Assembly: GCA_020726505.1 (NCBI GenBank)
Contig: JAHLEZ010000003.1
Span: 558,001-622,000, forward strand
Reading direction: 5' to 3'
Source: Leptodontidium sp. MPI-SDFR-AT-0119
Lineage: Eukaryota > Ascomycota > Leotiomycetes > Helotiales > Leptodontidiaceae
DNA: 64,000 bases
The notes below the pieces were generated by a model. It did no database searches and was not told where the DNA came from. It worked only from the letters and a program-made list of their open reading frames with translations. This document shows positions 23,770-35,172 of the stretch, one piece after another. The stretch's first letter is position 1. Every line of letters starts with the position of its first letter. A program made the translations under genes and the position numbers.

Positions 23770-25599
23770 TTAGAGCGAGGGGATGCTGCGTCCACTTCGT
23801 AATCTCTTGTAGAGTCGTCTGAACTCCTCCTCTTCTGAGTCTTCATCCTCGCTCTCATGGTTACTGAACTTCCGCTTGGAATCAAGGCCATTCCACCTCC
23901 TCAGTGCCTCCGTCTCTGACATTCTAGGTTTCTTCATCCCCCGAGACTGAGCTGAATTCAGGCCTCTCTGTAAAATGTCTTCATCGAGGCCACTCTCATC
24001 GCTGTCCTCCTCGTTGGACATACCCTTATTCTTCCGCTTCCTCCCTCTCCTCTCCCTCTTTGCATCCGAAGGTCTCCTCTCCGCCCGCTCCTTCTTGAGC
24101 TCTTGATTCGCCACGAAGATATCGAGGTTATTCTGATGGATATCAATGGTATTACCACCCCTCTGCTCGCGGATCGTCTGGAGATGTTTAGGTTGCTTAG
24201 CGAGATGCTCCTTGGTCAGTTTCGAGCAGAGCGTGTACTCGTAGTAATTCTCCGGCCGGCGCCCGCCGTTGAAGTATTTCCACTCCACAGACTCCCGGAT
24301 GAATGTCCTGACGATGTCCTCCATGCTCTTGTGGTCGCGCGTGATCGCCATCCTGTTCTTGCCCTCTTTCAGCGTCCGCGTGTCGGGCCGCACGTCGAAA
24401 CTCTTGCATATCTGTGGGAAGTCGAGGAATTTCTCCAGGCAGAAGAGGTGCGTGTAGGCAGCGTTGTGAAAGGGGTCTTTGAGCGTGTTGGTGGGGTGCT
24501 CGTCGAAGGCTACGCGGAAGTCGCCTTTGCGGATCGTCCGGTTACTGTCTGGACAGGAGGCGAACCGGCACTTGTCTGACGTCTTGCTGGGATATCGACG
24601 GCCGCTGTCGGCGGGGACGGTTTGGATCCAGAGTGTTGCGCGGTGTGAGCCGATGTACTCGGACATTTGCTGAACGCTGAAGACGTCTCGTGGGTTGAGC
24701 TCACCGTGTTCGGTGTAGTTGAATGTCCTATCCATAGTTTGCGGGTTGATGGCCCCCCATGAATCTGGACGGATGGATAGGGGCCGGTACCATTTCTTTG
24801 GGTCGGTGTTGCTGATGTTCATGGGTCGCTTATTGCGAGGTGTTTTGTTGCCATCTCCTGCTGGAGTTGGAGCGGGGGTTGATGGTATGGGTAGATCCTG
24901 TGCTAGTAGTGCGTATTTTGCCTCTAATGCCTCGTTCGATTCTCGTCGACGTCTTAGCTCTGCTTGGTAGAAATCTGCTAGGTCTTGCTTGGCTGCGATC
25001 TCATTCTGACGCTGGAGTTCGGCTTCTAGGGCTCTTTGAAGCTCGTCCTCGAAGGGGTACTTGTAGGCATCGATGACGCGGAGAGGGGTGCTCGGGTGAG
25101 TGAAAGAGTTGAGGATCGGGTTGAGGAAGGGTCCTCCTTCTGGGGTATCACTGGCTGGTCTGGATACGGCGGCGGCTGAGGATGGCCGCGTGATGGGTGC
25201 AGGGTATGACCAGTGATTAGGAGGAAGACCTTCCGGGATGATGGGGTGCCATTGCGATAGACCTGGAGATATGACGGTGATTGGAACGGGCGATCCTCCG
25301 TGGATCGCGAGTCTGGGTGCGTCGAGAGGAGGTCGCTCGAGATTAGGGTCCACTTGAAAGGCATCTTGCCAATCGCTCGGCTCTGCCGGGTTGGGGGGCT
25401 CTTCCTCCACTGGATATGAAATCCTTGGAGCCAGATCAAGATCTGAGAAATCCTGGTAATCTAGACCAACGCCGTCTTGAGTTGGTGGTTGCAGAAATCC
25501 TCCTGCGGCCTCTTGAGCCAAGAACGCCTCGAAGTCGAAAAGGGTGGGGGAGAACTGGCTAGGTTGCTCTGCCTGTTGATTCTCACTTGAGTTCGCCAT
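23770..25599 (-). CDS. Nuclear-type protein with PARP-finger-like Cys/His cluster, function unknown
   Basis: An intronless frame of 609 residues from the ATG at 25597-25599 (the upstream in-phase start at 25635 is TTG). The first 250 residues are acidic and Pro-rich. A Glu/Ala-rich helix follows. A globular middle (about residues 280-480) begins with KKWYRPLSIRPDSWGAINP and carries a cluster CRFASC, then IRKGDFRVAF, then THLFCLEKF, with spacing C-x4-C-x34-H-x2-C. This resembles a PARP-type zinc finger in order and in the basic-Gly-hydrophobic strand between the pairs. The C-terminus has basic nuclear-localisation-like runs (KRERRGRKRKNKG) and an acidic Glu/Asp tail. No catalytic domain is recognised. 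A DNA- or chromatin-binding role is plausible but inferred. Confidence 0.8.
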   Translation of the reverse strand: MANSSENQQAEQPSQFSPTLFDFEAFLAQEAAGGFLQPPTQDGVGLDYQDFSDLDLAPRISYPVEEEPPNPAEPSDWQDAFQVDPNLERPPLDAPRLAIHGGSPVPITVISPGLSQWHPIIPEGLPPNHWSYPAPITRPSSAAAVSRPASDTPEGGPFLNPILNSFTHPSTPLRVIDAYKYPFEDELQRALEAELQRQNEIAAKQDLADFYQAELRRRRESNEALEAKYALLAQDLPIPSTPAPTPAGDGNKTPRNKRPMNISNTDPKKWYRPLSIRPDSWGAINPQTMDRTFNYTEHGELNPRDVFSVQQMSEYIGSHRATLWIQTVPADSGRRYPSKTSDKCRFASCPDSNRTIRKGDFRVAFDEHPTNTLKDPFHNAAYTHLFCLEKFLDFPQICKSFDVRPDTRTLKEGKNRMAITRDHKSMEDIVRTFIRESVEWKYFNGGRRPENYYEYTLCSKLTKEHLAKQPKHLQTIREQRGGNTIDIHQNNLDIFVANQELKKERAERRPSDAKRERRGRKRKNKGMSNEEDSDESGLDEDILQRGLNSAQSRGMKKPRMSETEALRRWNGLDSKRKFSNHESEDEDSEEEEFRRLYKRLRSGRSIPSL

Positions 25600-27315
25600 T
25601 TTGCTGTGGAATCGAGATGTATTGAAACGGTTCAATATATCTATTATTGTGACAGCCCAGCTGTGTAAGAACGAGGTGGGTGCGTAGGATAGCTAGAATT
25701 GGGGAATCTAATCCCAATTGACAAATTCCAACGTGATGGCAAGCAAAGCAGGCAATTCGAGAAAAGTAACGATCGGTGGTGTTTGAATAGAAAAGACTAA
25801 TAGCAGCGGGGATACATTGGAATTGTGGGTTCTTAAAAGCAACTCGAAACTCGAGGCCGGGGGGATCTCTTTGTATCGCAAAGAACTTGAACAAAGGCGT
25901 GGCGAGAACAGGGCCTAGAGGCACTGATATGTGTCAAAGAAACCGAGTTCAATGTTCAACAAAGGGGACGTTCAAATGGAAAAGAATGTTCAAAAGCGTA
26001 TGCATAATCAAATAAAGTGTGTTTCATTGTCTATATACCTAGGCACAACAGTGGAAGTAAGACTGGACAGCCAGAGGAAGGCTTGACAAAATGGCCCGGT
26101 TAAGGCCAATCAGCGACAAGATCCGAGTTTTTAGACCACAGAAAACTATCAGTGAAGTAAATCCTCAGCCTTGAAGGACTTCCTTCTGCTCGTTGAGAAG
26201 GATTGGTTGAAGAAGTGGGAGGGACGCGGGAGGGGCGATCTTGAGTCTGATACCACATAATGTCAGCAATTGCATCAATAGCGATGATTGATAGAAGAGT
26301 GGGTTGAACATGCAAAGTATCAGAAGGTCTCCAAGAGATCAGCATCGTGTCGTGAAACACTCAGAACAGGTCTGTAAATCTTGTGATTTTCATCATCTTG
26401 CAGAAGGAAGGGATTGCCTTTCGGGGTAGGTAAGAAGAGGAAAGATGTTGACGTACCCAGATTCATCCACCTCAATCATGGAAGGGTTGAACGCCTGCGA
26501 TTAATTGAGGATGGTGAGCTGGATGTCCTTTAGGACCTAAGTCCAACAGCTTTGCTTTCCAGGTCGCTCCCTGATAGGGGGCTGCAAATGTCAAATGATT
26601 TTCATGACTCTGACTCTGACTCTGGTGAACCTGAGCGCAACTCTCAAGGGCATAAGACAGCTAGACAATAGGATCAGGCAGCTCAAGTAGCCCGCCCATT
26701 CACGCATACCGCGGCAGGATGTGGTGGTGGTGTTGTTGAAGATGAGAGAAAGATGATGAGGGAGAAGGACGATGAAAAGCAGCGGAAGAAATATTTTATT
26801 TATGGACAGCGGAAGGGTCTTTCTTTCTAGGTTGCGGGGTGGCTTTCACGTTAGTTCGAATCGGGACTAGAATGTTCGGCTGAAGCACTGCGACTGCGTC
26901 AGAGTTGGCACTACCGTATTTGGCAGCAGACAGAGCCAGAGCCACAGCCATTGCCAATTTGCCAGCGCCAGTGCCAGCCAGGTTGATTGATCCGTGAGAC
27001 GGAAACGGAGAGAATACGAGACGAGCGCCCCAAGAGAGCCAGACCAGACCAGGTACAGAAACCAGGAACACCAACCCCAACCCCATCCCCATCCCAATCC
27101 TCATCCCAACTTTGGCGGCATTGTCGTCATACCCCCCGATAATGCTTGCTGCATGCTCGCAAACTACATCATCCCACGACGGCAGCCTTGATATATTGTC
27201 TCGAGAAGCCCCCCTTATGGTCTCTGGACCCCTCGACACTCGTTAAACATCGACTGATCGCAAGTTTGTGAGGGACAGCTATCGGAGATTCTCCCCGCCT
27301 CAAGAAGTCAACAAG
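25600..27315. other. Divergent intergenic region, 1.7 kb
   Basis: The upstream regions of the PARP-finger-like gene and CPS1. It contains a candidate tiny spliced frame at 26165-26479 (separate entry) and a low-complexity tract at about 27050-27110 (CCCCAACCCCATCCCC type). The open frame of 147 codons at 26796-27239 starts at GTG and is compositionally driven by this tract. Confidence 0.45.
26165..26479 (-). CDS. Candidate small spliced ORF, 34 residues
   Basis: A short exon 26457-26479 starting with ATG ends in a strong donor (TCTGG/GTACGTC). A good acceptor with branch site (GCTGACAT ... TATCAG) precedes 26246. Joining them keeps frame to a TGA at 26165-26167 and reads MIEVDESGLKIAPP, then a Leu/Gln-rich end. 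An in-frame TAA lies just upstream of the ATG unless a further acceptor (ATCGCAG) at the exon edge is used. The 210-bp intron is long for this window, and other acceptors inside it would give different ends. I do not recognise the product. This is a weak candidate. Confidence 0.25.
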
Positions 27316-30300
27316 ATGGACGGAAATCACACTGAGCTGCAGGCGCAGTTGCAGCAACTGGAGCATGAATTAGAGGTCAGTAGAGAACTCGGAATGTTTT
27401 TTCTTAGTGGGTGGAGGATGTGTTTGGGGCTTTGTCTGCATCAGTCTGGTTTGACAGCAGGGAGTATATCTCTGGACGATGATTCTTAAAACTGTTGCTG
27501 ACTTGTCGCTATGAATAGGAGGGCGACATCACTCAGAAAGGGTAATACAAAGATGAAGAGGGGAGCCGAATGTTGCGAGCTTCGTTGTTAACTTACGGTG
27601 CAGATATCAGAAACGGCGAACCATCTTGCTATCACAATACTTAGGTGATTCAGTAGCTGCAGCAGATCTTAAGGGACTGCGTGTACACTCCCCAGATGAT
27701 ACTGCGCACCCTTCGAACGACGGATCCCGCAATGCCTCTTTGGCTGCTCTTAATGCGAACTCGAACGACTTTAGAGACCAACACAATTCAAGACCCCCGA
27801 TACCGCCCCAATCGCCTGCGAGGTCGAATTCTGGTGGAAGGCTAGATACAATGGCGAGTGACTATGGCAGTTTTGCAACTAGTCGGGAGTATCAAGGAGG
27901 ATATACTGGGCCTCCTAAACAGCTTCAACTGGGAGTTCCTCCTGCTGCTGTACAGCGCATGTCATCTTACGGCAACGAGACATTCCTACCTGCCACTTCT
28001 ATGTTTGGAGGGAATTCTCCAGAACCAACAATGACAATGGCATCCTCGGTTTCAGGCGCGAACTATGCGTTCAATCCTGCATACCAAACTGGTTACGTCC
28101 AGCAACAACCAAACGAATACGAAAGTCGAGCTGGGACAATGATGGATTCGCATGGAACAATGTTGGGGGAATCGCAACAGGGGTATTTCTCGGATTTTGC
28201 TGGCCAGCAAGGATATGAGCATGGCCACTCGAATTCATATGGTGGAGGACCTCATAGATACTCATCTAGCGACGCATTTTCCCCAACAGCGGCAATGGCT
28301 CCACCAATGTTGACTACCAGCGATCTTCCGCCACCTGCTGCCCTCGAATATCAAATGCCTCTGGAACCACGAGATGTTCCGTTTGCTGTGTACGACCCCC
28401 ACGACTCCAATACCCCAATGTCCAAGTTCGATAATATAGGAGCGGTTCTCAGGCACCGTTCAAGAACAAATGGGAAAAGCCCTGCATACTGGGTATTAGA
28501 CGCCAGGGGGAAAGAGATTGCCTCCATCACCTGGGACAAACTCACAAGTCGGGCCGAGAAGGTGGCCCAAGTTATCAGAGACAAGAGCTCTCTGTATCGC
28601 GGGGATAGAGTTGCCCTGATTTACCGGGATACGGAGATCATCGATTTTGCCATTGCGCTCCTTGGCTGTTTCATTGCTGGTGTCGTTGCCGTTCCCATTA
28701 ACGACCTTGAAGACTACGCGAAGCTTAACGTAATTTTGACATCTACACAAGCGCATCTTGCACTTACAACCGACAACAATTTGAAAGCATTTCAGCGGGA
28801 TATTACGACACAAAAACTCAACTGGCCTAGAGGGGTTGAATGGTGGAAGACGAACGAGTTCGGAAGTTGGCATCCAAAAAAGAAGGACGACACTCCAGCT
28901 CTAGCAGTTCCGGATTTGGCGTACATTGAGTTTTCGCGAGCTCCGACTGGAGATCTTCGTGGAGTTGTCATGAGCCATCGCACAATCATGCATCAAATGG
29001 CTTGCCTTTCTGCAATCTTCTCAACTGTGCCAACGGGCGCCGCAGGAGACACATTCCATACTGGCCTCAGAGATAAGAACGGTAGACTTATGGCTGGTAG
29101 CAACAACCAGAGCGAAATTCTCCTGTCATATCTTGATCCCCGCCAAGGGATTGGCATGATCTTAGGAGTTTTGTTGACTGTCTATGGTGGCCACACCGCG
29201 GTATGGATGGAGAACAAGGCAGTGGAGACTCCTGGTCTCTATGCACATCTCATCACCAAGTACAAGGCTACCTTGATGTTGGCAGATTACCCGGGCCTCA
29301 AGAGAGCTGCATACAACTATCAACAAGACCCCATGACTACCAGGAATTTCAAGAAAGGAATGGAGCCAAATTTTCAGCATGTCAAGATGTGCTTGATAGA
29401 TACTCTGACAGTTGACAGTGAATTTCATGAAGTCTTGGCAGACAGATGGCTTCGCCCAATGCGAAATCCAAGGGCACGAGAGCTGGTTGCACCCATGCTA
29501 TGTTTGCCAGAGCACGGAGGTATGGTTATTAGTATGAGGGATTGGCTAGGCGGAGAGGAGCGTATGGGATGCCCTCTCAAGCTTGACATGGGATCAGATG
29601 ATGATTCTATCGAAGAGAAAGCAGAGGACAAGGCGACGGAGAAGCCTGCTGCGAATGGATTCGGAAGCTTGATTGGTGGTGGGGGAACAACGACAAAAGT
29701 CCAACATATAGAGAGGACGGAGTTGAGTGAAGTCCTGTTGGACCGTGAGGCTCTCAAAACCAATGAAGTTGTCGTTGTTGCCATCGGAGAGGAGGCTCGA
29801 AAGAAAGCAGGCAGTGAGCCTGGAACGGTGCGAGTTGGTGCATTTGGTTTCCCAATACCCGATGCCACTTTGGCCGTGGTAGATCCTGAGACTGGTTTAC
29901 TTGCTACGCCCCATTCCGTAGGCGAGATCTGGGTCGATTCACCTTCGCTGTCGGGAGGGTTTTGGGCGCTACCGAAGCACACAGAACAGATCTTCCACGC
30001 TCGACCATACAAGTTTGAGCAAGGTGATCCCACACCTATGATGGTTGAACCTGAATTCTTGAGAACTGGTCTTTTGGGAACCGTCATCGAGGGAAAGATC
30101 TTCGTACTGGGCTTGTATGAGGATCGAATCCGACAAAAGGTTGAGTGGGTTGAGCATGGGCATGAAGTTGCCGAGCATCGGTACTTCTTTGTGCAACACT
30201 TGATCGTGACCATTATGAAAAATGTACCAAAGATCTACGATTGTTCGGCCTTCGATGTCTTTGTCAACGACGAGCATCTACCTATCGTGTTGCTGGAATC

Positions 30301-33185
30301 TCACTCGGCCTCAACAGCACCTGTCACGTCAGGTGGGCCTCCTAGGCAGCTTGATACTGCGCTTCTGGACTCTCTCTCGGAGAGATGCATGGAAGTTTTG
30401 ATGCAAGAACATCACTTGAGGGTGTACTGTGTCATGATCACAGCACCAAATACTCTACCGAAAGTCCTAAAGAACGGACGGAGAGAAATCGGGAACATGC
30501 TGTGTAGACGAGAATTTGATCTCGGCAACCTCCCTTGTGTGCATGTCAAGTTCGGAGTTGAGAGAGCTGTTCTCAACTTACCCATTGGTGTTGATCCCAT
30601 TGGAGGTATCTGGTCTCCGCTTGCTTCACAGACAAGAGAGGATATTCTTTCGCCTGGAGACAAGCAATATTCTGGGATCGATCGCCGCGAGGTTGTCATT
30701 GACGATCGTACATCTACTCCTCTGAACAACTTCTCCAGTATCGTTGACCTGCTACAATGGCGAGTAGCGCGACAAGCTGAGGAATTGTCATACTGCACCA
30801 TTGACGGCAGAGGCAAGGAAGGAAAGGGAATCACCTGGAAAAAGTTTGACACCAAAGTAGCCGCTGTGGCCATGTACTTGAAGAACAAAGTAAAGGTCAG
30901 ATCAGGCGACCACCTGATTCTCATGTATACGCACTCAGAAGACTTTGTCTATGCGACACATGCCTGCTTCTGCCTCGGAGCAACGGCTATCCCAATGGCA
31001 CCACTGGACCAGAATCGTCTGAACGAGGATGCCCCAGCTTTCCTCCACATGGTTGCTGACTATGGAGTCAAAGCTGTGTTGGTTAATCAAGATGTCGACC
31101 ATCTCATGAAGCAAAAGCCCGTGTCACAACATGTCAAGCAATCTGCGCAAGTATTGAAGGTAGCGGTTCCCAACATCTACAACACGACCAAGCCCCCAAA
31201 GCAGAATAGTGGTTGCAGAGATCTCGGCCTGACGATGCAACCATCATGGGTTCAGCCAGGCTATCCAGTTCTTGTATGGACCTACTGGACTCCAGATCAG
31301 CGTCGAATAGCCGTCCAAATAGGGCATGATACCATCATGGGTATGTGCAAGGTGCAAAAGGAAACTTGTCAAATGACGAGTTCGAGACCAGTCTTGGGTT
31401 GCGTCAGAAGTACGAGCGGACTGGGCTTCATCCACACTTGTTTGATGGGCATCTTCGTTGGCGCACCGACTTATCTGGTTTCCCCTGTTGAGTTCGCACA
31501 AAATCCGATCTCGCTCTTCTTGACGTTGTCAAGGTACAAGATCAAAGACACTTATGCCACACCTCAAATGCTTGATCACGCGATGGCAATTATGCCTGGG
31601 AAAGGCTTCGCCCTGCACGAGTTGAAGAACATGATGATTTCAGCCGAAGGGCGACCACGTGTTGATGTCTTCCAAAAGGTCCGCCTTCATTTTGCTCAGA
31701 CTGGCCTCGACCGCACTGCTATCAATACCATCTACTCTCATGTTCTCAATCCTATGATTGCGTCGCGATCATACATGTGTATCGAGCCGATTGAATTGTG
31801 GTTAGATACACAGGCTTTACGACGGGGTATGATTTACCCTGTTGACCCTGAAACAGAACCAAAAGCACTACTCCTTCAAGATTCCGGGATGGTTCCTGTT
31901 TCGACTCAGATTGCCATTGTCAATCCTGAAAGCCGAACTCTGTGCCACGAAGGCGAGTATGGTGAGATCTGGGTGGAGTCAGAAGCCTGTGTGAAGTCGT
32001 TCTATGGCTCGAAGGATCCCTTCGACGCAGAGCGATTCGATGGCCGCACCACTGACGGTGATCCAAATGTCCAGTACGTCCGAACTGGGGATCTTGGTTT
32101 CCTGCACAATGTCAGTCGACCAATTGGTCCCAATGGTGCGCAGGTAGATATGCAGGTGCTTTTCGTCTTGGGAAGCATTGGTGAAACCTTCGAGATCAAT
32201 GGACTGAGCCACTTCCCTATGGACATCGAATACTCAATTGAGAAGTGTCATCGTAATATTGTTCCAGGGGGCTCGTAAGTTTTATTATCCAAACCCTCGG
32301 ATGAAGCTAACATATTACAGCGCTGTCTTCCAGGCCGGTGGCCTCATCGTGGTTCTGGTTGAAGTGGGAAGAAAAGCTTACCTCGCCTCCATCGTCCCTG
32401 TCATTGTCAATGCCATCCTCAACGAGCACCAAATCGTTGTTGACATCGTGGCATTCGTCAATAAAGGCGACTTCCCACGGTCCAGACTTGGTGAGAAACA
32501 AAGGGGCAAGATCTTAGCCAGCTGGGTTCAACGCAAAATGCGAACCATGGCACAATTTGGAATTCGGGATGCGGATTCTGGTCTTTCTGATGTCACTGAG
32601 ACTTTGGAACCTCGCAGCGGTGTTGGTAGTGTCAGAAATGGGAGTGTGATCGCGAGCAGTCTTCGCCATGTCGAGTCCGCCCCTCAGATTATCGAACAGC
32701 GAGAATACGAGCGACAGCAATCGCAGGCTCAAAATAGCTTTGCTCCACTGCCCACAGGTATTTCAGAGATGCCAGCGCAGAACTATAACGATTCTATCGT
32801 TGCCTCGCCAAAAGCAGAGAATGGAACCTCTACTAAGAGTGACGATACGCCCACTGATACTCGCCACAACCACTTTGAGCTCCCGGCTCATAACTATTCA
32901 CCCGAGAAGACCAGTTTTCTAGACGGAGCCAACGACTTCCAAATCCCCGGCTTCGAAACATCGGATGGCTCTCGAGTTCCCCCGCCCCGGGTCGGGCCAA
33001 AGCCGGGCATGAACCCTCAGATCAGTCTACCAGCAGTCGAAGGCCGAGAGGGCGACCTGTGGAGTTTACCGAGCCAGCAAACTCGCAGCGGCGGCGGGCT
33101 GAGGGTACAGAATGCCTCAAGCGATGACGACGACGACTGGAAGAACGACGCAATTATGCACATGAATTTAGCTGGGAGGAACTGA
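27316..33185 (+). CDS. cps1: CPS1/DIP2-type double AMP-binding protein
   Basis: A 1872-residue protein from four exons: 27316-27375, 27519-27541 (23 nt), 27604-32274 and 32321-33185. The first exons rebuild a DMAP1-binding domain (LQAQLQQLEHELEEGDITQKG, then YQKRRTILLSQYLG), the N-terminal domain of DIP2 proteins. A disordered Ser/Pro region follows, then two adenylate-forming (AMP-binding) domains at about residues 290-850 and 1060-1600. The usual phosphate-binding loop is degenerate in both (IEFSRAPTGDLRG and VWTYWTPDQRRIAV), as is known for this family. In Cochliobolus this gene was described as a virulence factor, CPS1; the yeast relative is CMR2. DIP2 proteins are linked to lipid (diacylglycerol) metabolism. 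The C-terminal 250 residues are disordered. No PKS or NRPS modules are nearby, so this is not a biosynthetic cluster core. Confidence 0.93.
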
Positions 33186-35172
33186 AGACTAGATACTTGG
33201 GAGCTTGCATTGTCCGTGAGGAGTGACTAGATGATACCAAGTCATCAGGTGTATATTGTTAGGTCAAGTAATTAATGATGGATGATTTTGGATTATATTT
33301 GAATGATGGATGGAAGGATGGAAGGCGTAGGTGTGCATTTCTGTGTCATAGGTGCATGTGTGTGCGGGTTTGCGTGCATAATGAGAGATGTACATTTTTC
33401 GATCGGCTAGTATCTTACACACACATCTGTGATTTTTCTTATTTATTTTTCTTAAATCATTTGTAAAATATTATTCCAGTAGAGACTCATGCAAATCCAG
33501 TATACCTTTTCAGTTGTTTATCCTTATTTCTACTTATAGTACCTTACCTTTCTACGGCAGTCTTACGGAAAAACGTCAGGTAAAGAAAGGGCCTCTTCAT
33601 GAACCCCCCTCGCTTATTTCGAGAGGGGTGTGCAATTCCAGCCCAGTTCACCTTATTTATCTCACTAAAGCTTACCTCTCTTCTTGACGTAGCTGTGTAT
33701 GACACATCGTCCTCTATCTTTGCGTTCAATCACATAGCATTGTCTCCTTGCGTGAGAAATGGCTAGAAAATGAAAGGAGTTACTATGCTGTTGCCTTACA
33801 TATCTGCGGAGTGCAATTAGCAAATTGTATCCCAAGAGGGAGCACAAATTATCACAACACATAACGAGTATACCCCATGGCCTATTTAATCTGGCAACGA
33901 TTGAATAATACAAGCGTTCCAAGTTGTTTAATAACATTCGCACAATGTATCCTTGCGCTCGCCAGCAGTCAGGCCAGCCTCTCGGCTAATTCGAAATCTC
34001 GCCAGCTTTTTCTCGCTCAACACCCGTACCTCCTCGCTTATTTCGAGTTCTCTTTGTCTTTTGTTGTTGAACCGAGGGGAACTTGTGAGTTTGGCTGGTC
34101 GGTTAAGTTGATTAAATCTTCCTTTTCAGTAACTTGGCTTGACTATGTCATGATCAGCCATAAGTCTTCCTTTCATATTTGCTCGGTTACTTCGAGTTAG
34201 TCTTTCCGTCTTCTGACAATGCACAACACAGTAGTTAATCACAGTTAGAGGAATACCGGAAGCGTTAGATGGTGTCCGGATGTAGGTGGACTTGTTATTT
34301 ATTTATTGTTTTTACTATGCTTTCGTCTACTATGAACAAAGGAACATGTCGGGATAATAAAGAACTCAATTCATACTCTCAACCTCACTGCTTGACTTCT
34401 TACTTCTGCCCATCTAGTCTCCATTGAACTAGTGACAAACGCGCAATACATCTGCTGTGAAGTTCGGGTGGTCACAGCTGCGGTGCTAGGACGCACTCTA
34501 GAACTTCGAATTGCCTTTAGAAGTCCTGCAACCATCTCCTGACATAGCATTCCTTAGACCAAAGTGCTACATTCCAGGTCGCTTACTAACAAGCTTTCCC
34601 AGTCCCACGGATAGGTAAGACCTTGGCTTCATAACTTAAGGTTCAAGGCCTTATTTAGTGCAGCTTGAGGCTTTTCGCTTCACTTACAGGGAAGTTAATG
34701 AAAGGCTGAAGGTCCCCATTCTTTGGTTCCCTGTCCCAAACAAAGTCCCGCAATCCCTCAATTCTGCTATCGACCACACAGCATCCTGGCCCTCCTCTAT
34801 TGTGCAAAAACTCAAGAGGGGAACTCTCCTCTCCTCTACCCATCCTGTCCCTTCTATTACGTATACTGGCTGATGCCTAAAGGTGGTTTTGGAGGAAGAA
34901 TCTATCACGTGGGGTCCTGCCTGTCTAGTTCAGCCACCACCAAAGGTTCACCCCTCCAGCTCGCGTCTCGTCTACTGTACTCACTCGTCAGCTCAGCTCC
35001 GACCACCACAAAGTCACACAACCTTCGGGACTCTGCATTAAAGCACAAGCCTCGACCTTCCACCTCAAAGGCATTGTTCTCGTCGCCCATTCATTCATTT
35101 GTTCGTTCCGATCTCTTGTTTCTAGCTCATCGAGAGCGTCGCAATACCAACAAACCTGCCGCTGAAAGTGTA
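33186..35172. other. Intergenic, 2 kb, AT-rich
   Basis: Downstream of CPS1 and upstream of the phosphodiesterase gene. AT-rich with no coding signal. A 15-bp word (CTCGCTTATTTCGAG) occurs twice, at 33609-33623 and 34033-34047. The 450 bp before 35173 are pyrimidine-rich, as expected for a 5' leader. Confidence 0.5.

Noticed and set aside
26796..27239. 147-codon minus-strand frame with hydrophobic segments
   Set aside because: It starts at GTG and its hydrophobic Gly/Met/Leu runs come from a CCCCAT-type low-complexity tract. No family resemblance.
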